Positions 46,209 through 59,280 of a DNA stretch of 64,000 nt are shown piece by piece. The notes beneath the pieces are model-generated. The model searched no databases and was not told the origin of the DNA. It was given only the letters and a program-made list of their open reading frames with translations. A program made the translations under genes and the position numbers. This stretch comes from Erigeron canadensis (taxonomy: Eukaryota; Streptophyta; Magnoliopsida; Asterales; Asteraceae). Location: contig NC_057762.1 of NCBI RefSeq assembly GCF_010389155.1, positions 39,244,055-39,308,054 of the forward strand, in the 5' to 3' direction. The first letter of the stretch is position 1. Each line of letters starts with the position of its first letter.

Positions 46209-49200
46209 TCAAAAAGAGCTTAAGAGTTCTTGAAGGATGCTTCTTGCTTCATTCAAGGTATCCATATGAGAAACTTCGGATGCCCATATGTTTTGCATTT
46301 GCGGCATTGTCATGTCCAACCTTCGTAAGCGTCCATCTATCTGTCTCGCAGTTTCTGAATCCAACATGGTACCAACAACGTTCTGCAAATAGAGATATAA
46401 AGATTTGTTGTCAGATACTAGTTTTAACTTAGAATTTTAGGCTTTACATATATAATAGTTCACAAACCCAAGTGTTGATGGAGCAAGCTTGGAGTGCTAA
46501 GGACTTGAGAAACTGCTCATCTGATCCGCTGACAAAACTGTCTGGATTGCTCGAGAGTGCTATATCTAGACATGAATAATCAGACACAGATCCATTGTTC
46601 TTCATTACAACTGTGCCATGTTGTTTTAAAATTTTGCTAATGCGAGACATACTGTCTATATCCTTGTTTGATTTATGTAAACTTTTCCTGGGACGTTTAT
46701 GTGGCAACGATTCATGTAACCCCAATAAAGTCAACGCTCTCTCATTATCAGTCCAGCAACAGCATGAAGATGATCCATCGTCTATACCGAATAAAAACTC
46801 ATAAATATGAGTGTATGACAGTGGACTGATGATATATAAACTTCAGTAGGCAGATCAAATATGATCTATATATATAACATAAACAAAAGCATACCGATTA
46901 TGAAGCCGGCAACTGGGATTTTCACAGAATGTATTTCTGAGTTAACTGCAGAGAAGGATCGTAGGTGTGTATCGTTCTTTTCAACTACCAGCATATAAAC
47001 TGCCTCAACCTGCAACAAAAATGTTACTGGATTATACATTGTATATTGTATAAGTTTCCCCTAGGCAATTAGAGAGAACATTTACTAAAAGACCATGTCA
47101 TGACCTACCTTGCAATGGAGTCGCATCTGTTTATGGTCTGGGAGCCGCTTAACTTCGGAAATTAAAGCTGCTGGACCAGTTGCTAACGAAATAGCAGTCC
47201 CGGCAACTGGTTTATCAAACATAACATCCCACTCATTGCTACACTGCTTGTCATCAGCAACTATGGAATTGATTTCGATGAAAGATACTGGTGTTAACTT
47301 TAGCACATCCCCTTCACTATATTACATGATATAGAAAACATCAAAGATAAGAAACACATATCAGATAGAAACATGTTAGTTGCTAGAAAATGGCATACGC
47401 TGTTAAAAGAACACGGTGAAAGCTTGCATTGACTCCAGGTCCAAATCCAATTGGATAACTGTATTCACTTAAGCTGCTATATATCTTCACCTGAAATAAC
47501 CAAAACTATTAGAAAACAATGTTAAGAACCCATAAAGAGAATAAATGAAAAGAAGAAAGTAGACCTTACAAGGTTATGGTTGACTAAAATATGAATACAC
47601 ACACTGTTTGTCACTCCAGGAACAATATGATGATGATAATGCTCATGACAAACTCGATGGCCTAAACGGGTAGCAAGATGACTCTGATCAGACCTATGAA
47701 CTGCCTCCACATGTCCTTGCACGGATAACAAATTCCCTGCAGGCAAATTTACACCAATGTCCCCAGATGGTGATGATTCATGCATCATGGTTCGTGGACG
47801 CCAGGAATCGTTCAGTAATCCTTTGATCGTGTCTCTTGGCTGGATAAGATCTTGTTTTAGTTCTCTGAGTTTGACCTCTAAGAAGCTTAAATGGTCATCT
47901 GAAAGATGTAAATTAATATCTGGGCATATCTCACAGCATCTATCAACGGATCCAGCATTGGTGAGACCAGCCTTATCAGCAATGAAGGAGACATTCCAGA
48001 AATTTAATTTAGAATTCACAAGGGCAGTAGAGTTCTTTGCAGTACATACAAGATCTTTATCATGATGCTTTAGCAAACAATGACTACCAATTCTCAATGA
48101 CTGCAATAAAATTCGTATCAGAAGTCATCTTGGACAAAAATATTTTCCCTAAATAGACAAGTATAATGGATATGAATGACTCACCTCATACTTCCAAAAG
48201 CTATCAGACTTGAACTCCAGGAGCAACTTCCTTGCAGCTTTTTTGTAGGAAGAATCTTCCTGCATATTGGCTACTGTGCAATTTAACTCATGAAGATGAT
48301 CTACCTCGCACCATTTTTCATTGCAAAGATGTGAGCTATCACTATTTGAGCATTTCAAGTGGTCAGATAGATTACAATCTGCAGCATGAAAGCCTGAGCT
48401 GAGAACTAAAGTCGATGCTTCTTGTTTTGTACACTTTCTTAAGATTGCACTATCCTGAATAGCTACCCCAGCAGATGCCTCGACCGTATGTCCCGTTTTA
48501 TTGTGAATAACTAAACTCCATGGAAGAACAATGACCTCTGCATATATGCTTGAATTGTTTGCAACAGCATGATTACCTGACAGCTGAGAAAAAATTGAGC
48601 TTATATGATACAAGAAAACTCATTAGTGGTTGATTTCATCCCATTTCACTAAACTCCTATTAGATAAGAAGACGGGTGGGTTAGACAGGTTAGATACTAG
48701 TTAAAGCAGGTTGTGATGGACCATTTGTTGGTACAGGTCAAATGAACAGGGTCACATTGACCTTTAACACTTTTTTGTCCAATTTTAAATGTATATAAAT
48801 GTGTTTAATAAGATACAAAATACATAATTATTACTACAACAATTTAGGAGGTCATATAGAACTAAAATACTAAACTGTATGACAATTAATCCATTTGACC
48901 CCTTCCTTTCAGCTATTATTTTTTTTGGCTGTTTAAGATGATAACACCCAAATCGAATCGTGCCGTAATTTGTGCTATAAAACACACCTTTTGTTGTACT
49001 GGGAATTTGTGCACTACAGTAAGTAGGTGGAATCTTCCGTGTTCAAGTTCCTTGAAGTTCTCCTTCATATCCATGCTAGGGCATAAGATATGATTTCTTG
49101 ATTTCACATCTTTCATGTAGAAATGAGCATAAATGCTGATCCTTTTCTTCCCTGCTAAATGAAAATGGTTGAAAATATGTTCACATGAAAACGGTTCCTC

Positions 49201-51836
49201 ATTGAGTAATTCCAAATGTTCAAGTTGTCGAGGGAATCCTTCCATTACAACACTGAAGTCGTTTATCTATACAAATGAGAGAAAACAGAACTGTATATAA
49301 TGACACAAAATAACACATGGATACATGAAAACAGCCATCTAGATACGAAAGCAGCCATCTGGAAAATATAGAACAGATCATAAGAAAGTATACTACCTCA
49401 TATATGTCCTTGACACTCCAAACAGATGGAAGATCGGGTATAACAACATCAATGCTGCCAGTTGCATCAACGAATTGCAACCTTCCAGAGTATTTGCAAA
49501 TCTATATACAAATACACTACCATAATTACAAATGTGAACGGAGCAGGTCACTAAAGATGGAGAAATCATATTTCCCTCATTGGATAAACTACCTAGAATT
49601 TAATTAGCTACACGAGATTTGTTACTTTACTAACCTTTAAATTTCCGAGTAAAACAGCATTTAGATCTTTACTTTTCAAGATTTTCCTAATCGGCTGATC
49701 ATGAGACTTCCCTCCACAAATTAAACTACTGCATTGATGGTTCATATCAATATCTGTCTTACTTGCATATAAACTTTCTATGCACATGGACTCACATTGA
49801 CTGATGAGATTAATAACGGGCACAACCTAAAAGAATCAGAATCATTTCATTACTACAGACCGGTTAAATACAATAAAAATACAAGAGATCTATAATTGCC
49901 AAATTATACCAAATTTGGAGGATTGTACTCTGGTTCTTTGCCACAGCCCGATAACTCATGCAGACAATATTCTAAGAGAACTCCATGCTGCCAAACCAAA
50001 TATGCTATTAAACATTGATACATATTAATTACATATTTACATCTAGGATGTTTCCCATGACAGAATTCGAAATGGCGATACCCGGAATCGGAACACTGAT
50101 AAAGGCAAACATGAACTGGAATACCTTTGAACTAATCCTTCCACCTACAAAACAAAATAAATGCTGGTTTCAGCATAGCACAAATCTGAAGTAATAAATC
50201 TCATAGCAGTGTATTATTGAATAACTCGCAATAGATTACATGTTTTGATCCTAAGATCTCCATCTCGGATAATATTCCAGTGAACTTTTTCCTTAATGAT
50301 GAAACTACAAGTAGCACCCTAAGATAAAAGCTTATGAGTAAAAAATCACATACGAAATGCTAAGAAAGCCATATAAACAATAATGCTAAAATCTCATGAT
50401 GTTACTACCATAATCTGGCTGAAAGTGTGAGTGACTCAATAAACTTCCTAAGAAGACTTCGAGATTGTAAGGCTTGGTAGCATCTACAGCAAAGTAGACA
50501 ATACATCTGTTAAATACACAAGATTTCTAAATAGCTGCAACAATAGTATTACAAAGTAATATACTTTAGCAGCAATAACCTGCTTTCCATTGGAGAAAAT
50601 ACATTAACACGGATGCTAGTCTTATAGCACACTCCAAATACTTTGACTTTAGCCCAAGCAAATTTCGGATCCCCCACATGAAAATTTCTCACAGTTATCT
50701 ATAGCAGCAAACAAAAATCCATATATTAGAAAACTAAAACCTCCATATGCACAAAAATAAGCTACTTTACATACAAGTGCACCGATTCTAAGGCTATGCG
50801 GCATTGAAATCTGATGATCAGTAAGCAACAGCAACACGTTTTTATCCAACTCAATCACCATTCCCTGCATATAAACCGCGGTAATACTTCCAGTATAAAC
50901 ATTGCATTCCCCTTTCCTTCTAATAACAGCTCTATTACTCGTACACGCTGGAAAATGAATAACAGATTTCTCTGTAGTCACGTACATCATCAACGACTTC
51001 CCTTCTTCAAGAAAAACCATCTTTTTCTTCATACCCGAAATCGTCACAACACCTCCCACCATCCTAGAAACCGCAGGATACCAAACCGAAGCAGACCCAC
51101 AAAAATAAACAATCACAGATTTTGTAAAACAATGATCATTATTCTGTACATCTCCTATTATATTTTCTAACAACATTACCTTATTTTTACAGCGACACAA
51201 TTTACACTCGCAGACAATAATCTCAGCAAGAAACCCATCAATATTTTTCGTTCCATCTTTATTAGCAGTACAGGGGACATTCGTAACAGGACTAACCGAT
51301 ACCAAGAACCCGGAAACTAAATACTTATAAACTAAACTTTCTGAACAAACATTAACTACGGAATTTAAATAATACCCATTATAATTCTTTACCAAAAGAT
51401 GCAAACTTTGATCATTTTGATCAAAATTATCAAAACCCCATTTGATAATTTCAAGAAACCCGGTGTTCGGGTTAAGCGGGATAAAATTCCAGGCAAAAAC
51501 ATTGAGTCTCCGGCAAATGATTCGGATATCGAAATCGAGTATATCGCAACAAATAGTGGCGGTGTGATCGGTGAATTGGAGGCAAGCTGGGTTTGAGCAA
51601 GATTTTGATTGTGGGGCTAGGGTTACGGTTCCGGTGAGGAAAGAAGGGTGGTTTAAGGGTTTTAGGATTTTGGTGGGGTTTTGTGTGGTGGGTAGTTGGG
51701 AGTGGTTAGTGGGTGGTGTGGTGGGACTGTGGATTGTGGTGGTGGTGGTTGAGAGAGATGATGCGCCGGCGGTGAAGTGGCGACGGTGGAGTAGGTCAGA
51801 AAGTGAAATGGGTTTGATTGAAGGTTCAGCTTCCAT
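46209..51836 (-). CDS. CTC1: CTC1, CST telomere-maintenance complex subunit
   Basis: Sixteen exons, all joined in frame with GT-AG borders: 51836-50775, 50698-50565, 50483-50409, 50318-50240, 50144-50082, 49987-49910, 49826-49635, 49501-49397, 49266-48988, 48583-48185, 48100-47570, 47490-47399, 47316-47109, 47009-46895, 46781-46468, 46382-46209. They give 1299 residues, matching the roughly 1.3-kilo-residue plant family. Recognisable blocks are the N-terminal ISLSDLLHRRHFTAGASS and FTDHTATICCDILDFDIRII, LRKKFTGILSEMEILGSKH, LQFVDATGSIDVVIPDLP with DIYEINDF (an OB fold), LTPVSFIEINSI, and a Cys-rich SSSCCCW site before DNERALTLLGLHE. CTC1 forms CST with STN1 and TEN1, binds single-stranded DNA through OB folds, protects chromosome ends and recruits polymerase alpha-primase. 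The start is the first in-frame ATG. No stops or frameshifts. The donor of exon 2 is the least certain border. Identity is by family recall. Confidence 0.88.
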
Positions 51837-52237
51837 TTGGGAGAAGGAGCGGGAAAACAAAAATGTAGTTCTTATTTCTTAACCTTTATTTCCATATGGT
51901 TTGAAAGTCATTTATGATGTTCAAAATTCAAATCACTTTCTATCGGAAAATAATGTTTGGTCAGTAATCAAATCCAAAGAAATGTTCATAATGAAAGATA
52001 AGAGTGTTTCTAATGATGTTTGTGTGGATAAGGTAGAAAACTTATGTTTCGGAATTGTTAAAGTCGTTCATTACAAGAATTGGTATGTATACGAGTTAGA
52101 TGGTGGTGATGTGGTTAATTAATTAATTTATTTTGTTTTTTATTAGTTGTTATAATATTGTAAGGTATAGTTTTTGGGGTTATTGTTATGAAAGTTGTGT
52201 TGTTGTGGTGGAGTGATTATGTGGCATTATCACCTTA

Positions 52238-52557
52238 GGGCGTTGGCATCGGACGCAATAAGGACAAGTGGTGGCTGCGGCACTACCACTCAACACTGCC
52301 GCCAACATACAAAAAATGAGTGGTGGTATGAAATGCGTGGTGTGACCACGTGGTCGACCATCCGTTTTCTTCCAATCATTATCATGTGATTTGACTTTTT
52401 TTTTGTTTTTAAGTTACTTTTTTTAAATAGTAGTGAGTGGTCGGATGCCAACAAAATTTGGATGAGTGGTGAGTGAGTGGTGGAGTTGAGGTGATCTAAG
52501 GTGATTGGTTAGAAGTGAGTAGTGGGAAAAAAAATGGGAAATGGGATGCCATCCCCC
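52238..52557. mobile_element. PIF/Harbinger-type MITE, 320 bp
   Basis: Left GGGCGTTGGCATCGGAC and right GGGATGCCATCCCCC are inverted imperfectly, with TTA duplicated on both sides (52235-52237 and 52558-52560). It lies about 400 bases upstream of the CTC1 start codon. Confidence 0.75.
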
Positions 52558-52924
52558 TTAGTGTGGTAACATCATTATTAATGCTCTAAAGTAACCAATG
52601 AATAATTGAAGATGGGAGAAAAAAAATATGTGTAACCATGTGTAAAGATTTGAAATGGAATATGCATATTTTAGTTATGGTAATTAAGCTTTATATTTAA
52701 CTTGTTTGGAAAAAAAAAACAAGGTTTTATTCTTGGTCGTGCTCGGGTGTCTGAATTCACGTTTTTAATAAGACAATACAAGAAGTGTGTAACGGCTGAT
52801 GTGGGGAGAAGTGGAGGATAGGGGAAGAAAGGGTTATCATTGGGAGAGGGAGTCCTTAGGTTTGTAAGAGAAAAACTGATGTGACAATTAAGAGAACGTC
52901 ATAATAGAGAAAGACCTAACAGTG

Positions 52925-53135
52925 TACAAAAATCCATATATCAAACAATACGCATATATAATTAGGTTTAACTCAAATAAAACAAGTATTAAAGTAAAAT
53001 AAATAAAACAATAGGGTTTTTCATCATTGAAAATCACCATACATCATGAAAATCATCGTGCATTAATTGCTTTGTGAATCTTCGTGCATCAATTTAATCA
53101 TCATCTAAAAGTCAAGATCTTGTCCTATTTATTTC
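52925..53135 (-). repeat. Dispersed repeat, copy 2
   Basis: Reverse complement of 9985-10140, sharing AAATTGATGCACGAAGATT, TTTTCATGATGTA(C/T)GGTGATTTTCA and a TTTACTTTAATA(C/T)TTGTTTTATTT end. Termini and class are unknown. Confidence 0.6.
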
Positions 53136-53745
53136 ATTTTAATATACGTTGTAATTTTAAAAAACTTGCCAGTTATTACTAAAGCCAGATAATTACTGTA
53201 CAAAATAGTTTGCGTAAAAAACTAATCCAAATAGGCAAATGTATTAGACTTAATAATCCTGATGATTATGTTCAAACTTCAAAGACTAAATGGATCAATT
53301 GGGTAGGAAGTGGCACGAAACGTATTCAGAACTTACGAAATACTGAATTCATATAATGAATTTGCATAGTACATTATGATTAAACTAAAAATTTATGTGC
53401 AGAGCAACAAAGAGGAGAAACGAGTCAATAAAATTCAAACTTTATTGCAATCCAAATTACATCCTAATTTGAATTTACTATTTAACCAAAGTTAAAATAT
53501 CAAATAATTTAACGTATCTGTAGTTCAACATAGTTGTAAATAACCAAAACATACTCAAACTTGACTCAACTGGATTCAACAATCAAAATCAAACATATCA
53601 AAGTTTTAACGATATACCTATAACCCAAGTTTATACCATTCAGACTAATGAAAAACATTATAGCAGAAAATCTACATCGGCTACTTATAAAAGTAACAAG
53701 AATGAATGACTTCATCCAAAGATCCTGCCATCTTTTTGGTGAAAC

Positions 53746-56423
53746 TCAGTTGGCAGGTGCAGGAGTACCACCTAGACCCATCTTTTGTCCCAGCAGAGCA
53801 AGCTGGTCAACGAACTCACCACCTGTAAGGATTTCTGTTGATCCATATATTATATGCTTAGCTGGTTGTAGACGTTGTGCAAGCTCTTGTAAGCTTCCAT
53901 ACTCCACATAATTTCCACCACCAATCATAAACACAATAGCTTCTTTAAACGGCCCTTTCATATGACTGCCAGTTGCTCCAGAGCTTGACTTTGGAGCACG
54001 CGGGTCAAACATGAGGTAAGATTCAATCTCGGGGTTAGGTTTTCCTTCCATTAGAGCTTCAACTGTTCTTGAAATTGCTAACTGATGATCACTGGACAAC
54101 AAATTCTTCACACCTGCAGTTACAGCACTGATAGATTGACCATAAAGTTTTTCGGCCCAATCAACAATGTTGCTTCTGCTAGCCGAATTTGCTGATGCTA
54201 ACGATACATTCAATAATGATTTTATCTTTTTAACATACTGAAACGCACTTGGGTCCACCTCAGCTTCTCTTAAGGCACTTTCAACTGTTTCAACTTCTAA
54301 CTGTGGAATGGTTTCGTTCGAAATCAAGAACATGATAGCAAACCGAAGCTTATCCATTTTAGTACCCTTTCCTTTTAGAACAGCAAGAAGTTCACCACGA
54401 TCAATCCCACCTCTTATCATCATTTCATATTCTTTTTTAGCAAATGAATCAAGAGACCGATTCTTAATTTCACCAAGCAAAACAGTTGCAATGTTTGTGT
54501 GTTTATCAATCACTTTTTTTCGTTCAGTCAACTCAGGTAATGAGTTGACTGCATTCATCAAATGCTTTGTGTTGCCAATTAGATCGGTTCCATCGAATTC
54601 AGCTCCATCATTACCACCAGTTCGTCTATTCACTTCATCTACGTCTTTTTTATATTTGTTTAACTGTGTCTCTATCTCAACAGCAACTTCAGGGAACTCC
54701 AAAGACCCATTAGCTACCCAGAAAGGATCTAAACCGTCCAATTCATATGATATCATCCCACCTTTCTCTCCTTGTACATTAAGTCTATTCAGTCTCAACC
54801 CAAGTACATCATGAACAAGTGGTCGATATCTAAAGTCATGCTGAATAGCAACCGATAACTCGAGATTCCTATCAAACAAACATAAAACAGGCCTTTGAAA
54901 CGAACTAGTAAAGTTACCACTTTCTGAAAACAAGTTATTCTTAACCAGTAAGTGATCACGTAACCGCTGATCCAACAACGATGCAACCATCTCAGCTGGG
55001 CCCCCACGTGGGCACCTAATGATTGGAACTACGGCTAGTGTAGCCAACACACAAAATAACCCGCTCACTATCTTTTCAATTATCTCTTCAATCTCACGGT
55101 CTGTTGCTTTAGGATCATTTAGTTGCACATAACAAGACTTGTCTGCTAAAGTAAACAGGTTATCCTCCAGGGTTACAAACTCCAAATACTGATCATGCAC
55201 CTTATTAATCCGTTGAATAGAGTCGGAATTCAGGGTCCCGGATGCAAGATCTTCAAGAAGAGGACGGGGTATCGATGATGAGAAGTTTAAGTGGAAATAA
55301 TCATAGAGGGAATTAGATACATCGGATATAATCCTTTTAATATTGTGATGAGTCGGTTTCACAAAGTAAACAGCAGGAACATCAGCAACAGGCTCGCGGT
55401 TTTTATCAATAAGATAATAGAGGGTTACACCATGCTTACGAAGATCCTTAACATGGGCCAAAGGGGATAAAATGTCTTGACAGAACTTGTCGTAAATCAG
55501 TATCTTGTAAACTTCTTCGTTTGCAGTTCCACTAGCATTTATAGGCTGATTCAGATTCAGCATCCGAGCTATGCACTCTGAAAGTATAACAAATTTTCAT
55601 AATGAAGTATCAAACTTTTTAATAAATTAGCTAAATGGCTATACAGTGGTTCGAATATCCCATTACTCCATATCACTACTATCTATCTGTACTTATATAT
55701 AAAGCAAAATGCCGACCCCTCATTTTAAGTTTAAGATTGAGCAACACCATTAAGAAACGCCACATCACCTGTTTTCCGAATCCAATGAAAACAAACACCG
55801 GATCACCAATTCTCAAACACAATAAACAGAAAAACGACACGTAAGCTCTCTCCTTACACCATCAGAAGCTGGTTGCCTCCACTACGAACAGAATTTTTAT
55901 CTTTTTAACTGCCTAAAACTATCTATTGGCACTGCATCGCACGGACACTATTCTAGTTACAAAAGGCAACTACTTTGGGGTTCAATATCCTTGTAATCAA
56001 ACATCTCCTTAACAAACACAACCCACAAAAGTTTTATTCTTTCTACTTCATTGCACAGTACAATCCTAGGGTTATATATATATATACTTCAATATGCAGA
56101 TAACTATCAATATACAAAAATAAATTCAAACTCACATAACTAATAATCTTAATAAATCACAGACATGTAATTGTGAGGCAATATGTTTAAACGTTTAATT
56201 AAGTATAAGAAAAATAAAAGGCATTGATTTACATGATAAAGATTCAAACCCACACCAATTGTGAGATCTAATTTCGCAAAGATTAATTATTGGGAATAAA
56301 AATAAAAATAAGAGTTACTGAATAAATCTCGATTGGAATAATAATACATGAAATTGAATTGGGGGAAACATAACGAAATGGAGTTTAATTACCTGTTTGT
56401 TTTTGACGAAGATTTAGCGCCAT
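53746..56423 (-). CDS. SLY1: SLY1, Sec1/Munc18 family vesicle-fusion protein
   Basis: Two exons, 56423-56393 and 55577-53746, with donor ACAG|GTAATT and acceptor TTTCAG|AGTGC (phase 1), giving 620 residues. Exon 1 encodes the conserved MALNLRQKQT start; exon 2 continues with ECIARMLNLNQP and NEEVYKILIYDKFCQDILSPL. Sec1 domain landmarks follow: DLRKHGVTLYYLIDKNREPV, RPVLCLFDRNLELSVAIQHD, a central linker rich in charged residues, and the C-terminal FKEAIVFMIGGGNYVEYGSL block. SLY1 binds the Golgi/ER syntaxins (SYP3/Sed5 and Ufe1 types) and guides SNARE assembly in ER-Golgi transport. A poly(A)-signal-like AATAAA reads on the minus strand at about 53441-53446. A Helitron sits in the intron. Only one Sly1 gene per genome is common, so this is probably essential. 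Confidence 0.95.
55682..55956 (+). mobile_element. Helitron inside the SLY1 intron
   Basis: 5' end TCTATCTGTACTTATATATA after host A (or four bases later), 3' end CACTGCATCGCACGGACACT then ATTCTAG and host T. Hairpin pairing is imperfect but follows the family pattern. It is inserted antisense to SLY1. Confidence 0.6.
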
Positions 56424-57094
56424 TGATAATATTAATCTGAGATCTACAAAGAAAGATCGAACTTCAAATCAAATGAAATAAAAAAGAATTGAGAAAATAA
56501 ATATATAGATATGTTCCATGCGTCTTATATACAGGGTTAAAGCCATTTTGTTTAAGGTTTGGGCTGAGGCTGTAGTTAACGGTTTGGGCTGGAATTTAAC
56601 GTTGGGGTTAGGGGTTTAGGTTTTTTTTTTTTTAACTCTCTTATTACGAGCTTTTATTTTAAAGACCTTTTGCGGTTTTTAGGAGTTTTTTGGGTTTGAG
56701 GCTTTTGATTCCTAATGTATTGTCAAACAGGGTTATAATTTTCAAATTAGCTTATTTTTAAAAGCTAAGGGCTTTTAAGCCCTTAAAAACCCTTAAAATA
56801 CCCTTGCCAAACAGTCTCTTTATTTAAAATAAAAAATCTCCTGTTAAAAAAAAAAAAACAAATTAAATTTCTATTATACTCATAAACAAACAAATTAAAG
56901 GATTTTAATTAGAGTATTGCTTTTTCGGACATCCATTAGTGAGTGTTTTAATGAACTCTGAGTTTCACACTAACTAATGTCTCAAACTAATATCTCAAGG
57001 CACTAGTTAGCAAATCCTTTTAAACTATTAGTTTATCACTAATCATTGTATGCACGCATTGTCACGGGCTCAAGAAATATAATTTTTATGTAAC
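56424..57094. other. SLY1 5' flank
   Basis: Contains the SLY1 leader and promoter. An old AT-rich insertion is suggested at 56660-56820 by AAAGCTAAGGGCTTTTAAGC and AACCCTTAAAATACCC phrases; no termini are resolved. Confidence 0.4.
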
Positions 57095-57102
57095 CAAATA
57101 TG

Positions 57103-57992
57103 CAGTGGCGGATCCAGGAATTTGGAAGGATGGGGGCAAAAATTTTACGTTGGAAACAACAGAACTATCACACTTGCCAAACATCTATCGAACAATTTTT
57201 TACTACTAAATATTTACCCAGAGCCAATCCTGAGTTTTAATGCCCATGACGAAAGAAAAATATACACTATTAAATTTATAGACAAACAAGATATGTATTA
57301 AGATGTTATAATTTATTAAAACTAGCTGCCCTATCGTGATCATGATTTTTCATGTAAAACAAGACTTACAAACCTCATCTATTTTTATTTTTATCTAAAA
57401 ACAATAAGAAAAAAACATATCCCAAATTCCTTATAAGAATATAATTAATTAGGACTCAAAATATTAGACTTTGAGGGTTTTTGTTTTTTGTTTTTAATAA
57501 ATGAAGCGTTATTTAAACATAGTAAATAAATAACTTAGATCATCCTTTAAAGTTTAAACTTTAAAAGTCCGTGACTCCCTTCCATATCAAAAAGACTAGG
57601 CCCACTTTACTACAAAGAAATGTTATTTGTCTACTTCCCAATTGAATTTTACAAGTAAAAAATACCGAAACCAGAGGGTATAATATATATTTTCAGAAAC
57701 TATCGGGGGTAAATAACAAATTGTACAAAACATGTTATCATCTTCTAGAAAAAACCTGCAATTTTCTTTCTTCCATTGAAATCTACAAAAACTTTTGCTA
57801 CACTATAACACACGAGAGATTGTTTTTGAACATTGCTAAATTTTTCGCGAGTTGGGTTCTTTTCCATTTATCGGTTGGGTTCTTTTTATGTTTAAGGTCT
57901 TAAATCTAAATAAATACACTATTAAATTGTCTATGATGTGCTAACTTGGATGGGGTCGGTCTCCCCCTCCCTAATGCTTTGCATCCGCCCTG
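57103..57992. mobile_element. hAT-type non-autonomous transposon, 890 bp
   Basis: Starts CAGTGGCGGATCC and ends GCATCCGCCCTG (imperfect inverted repeats of the hAT CAGTG/CAGGG type), with an exact 8-base target duplication CAAATATG (57095-57102 and 57993-58000). No hAT transposase motif is seen inside. Confidence 0.85.
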
Positions 57993-58000
57993 CAAATATG

Positions 58001-58552
58001 TATGAATAACAATAAAAAAAAAATAACAGAGTAATAACATATATAAAAACAAAAACAATAACTATATTAATACTTTAAATGTGACATGAAAGTAAGACGC
58101 AACGATAATGAAAATGATCATATATTAAAATGCTATATATCTATGAACGGATGAAAGTAATCAAAACCGAATGTTTATAAGTAAAAGTGTAAACTGTAAC
58201 TATGTGAAAGTTGTTTAATATAAACATGATAACTAAAAAGTTTAGTGTCAAGAATATGAAAACGAAAACCTTGATGTGGGACAAAAGTTAAAAGATAAAA
58301 ACTGTGAGGGTTAAAATAAAAATTGGTAAAAACTATTACGAGTTATAAGAACATATACATTTCATGCATAAATAAATTATAAATTTATATAGGTTTATAT
58401 ATATATAATATAATGAGTAATATATTAATTTGATTTTTTTTTTCAATAGAATATTATCCTGGATATTTTACAAGAAACTTTTAAAAAAGTTTTCATGAAA
58501 GTGTTTCAATTGGTTCGATAAATGTAATTAAGATTTGGATTATAATATTGTA
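58001..58552. other. Intergenic, nothing recognised
   Basis: AT-rich; no ORF or paired ends. Confidence 0.4.
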
Positions 58553-58700
58553 CTAGATTTTAGACCCGTGTCCAACACTGGACACAAGGTTTACGATATT
58601 ATCAATATTAGATTTTCATACATTTAAGTCATAAAAGCTTATAATTTTGAAGATATAGGGTTCTAAGCGTTATACTTTGCAACTTGTAGTACAATAATCA
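58553..58700 (-). mobile_element. Helitron 3' end, copy A
   Basis: The minus strand ends GTGTCCAGTGTTGGACAC (perfect hairpin with a 7-base stem) then GGGTCTAAAATCTAG and host T. Homologous to copy B at 59966. The GGGTCTAAAATCTAG tail is the form I recall for Arabidopsis Helitrons. The 5' end was not located. Confidence 0.65.
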
Positions 58701-59280
58701 TATGTTCGTCACTGTTATTATTAGCTGACACATATTGATAAAATTGTTCGTCGTATTCATTCCACAAGGCACATGTTATAATAATCTCTCTATTATATAA
58801 CTTTTTGAAACTGATATTATTATGAAAGATAATTAAAAATTAAAATATAAACATACATTTGATTATGTATTTGACATTCAAGTATATGTATTTGATTATG
58901 GTGCGGACCCATAACACGTATAGGTTTATTTTCAATCACCTGTCCCATGATAATTAGATAACAATTAGGATTGTTTTCATATTCTTTGATAATAATCGGG
59001 ACTCTTGATTTGAGTGACAATTGTAACTTTAAACATTAATACGCAAACCTAATATACATAAAAAGAGAAAATTATGTACCTTTTTGATTTGAGAGATATA
59101 ATGAATCTTGAATAGAGTTCATATTGACTTCGATTTAGTATTCAAGTAACCCTCTATTGTAAATCGTGTTTTTTTCTTTGACCGTCTAATGTTTTGTGAT
59201 TCTTATTGTGTTTAGGATAAAGATGTTGTATATCGTCATTTGTTATTATGTTTTGGATATGTATCTAGAGTTCAAATTGT

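Noticed and set aside
51901..52122. 73-codon ORF immediately upstream of CTC1 on the opposite strand
   Set aside because: Starts at TTG, has no recognisable features, and lies in the presumed CTC1 promoter.
57310..57345. CTAG next to CTGCCCTATCGTGATC inside the hAT element
   Set aside because: A|CTAG fits a minus-strand Helitron end, but no stem-loop is present.
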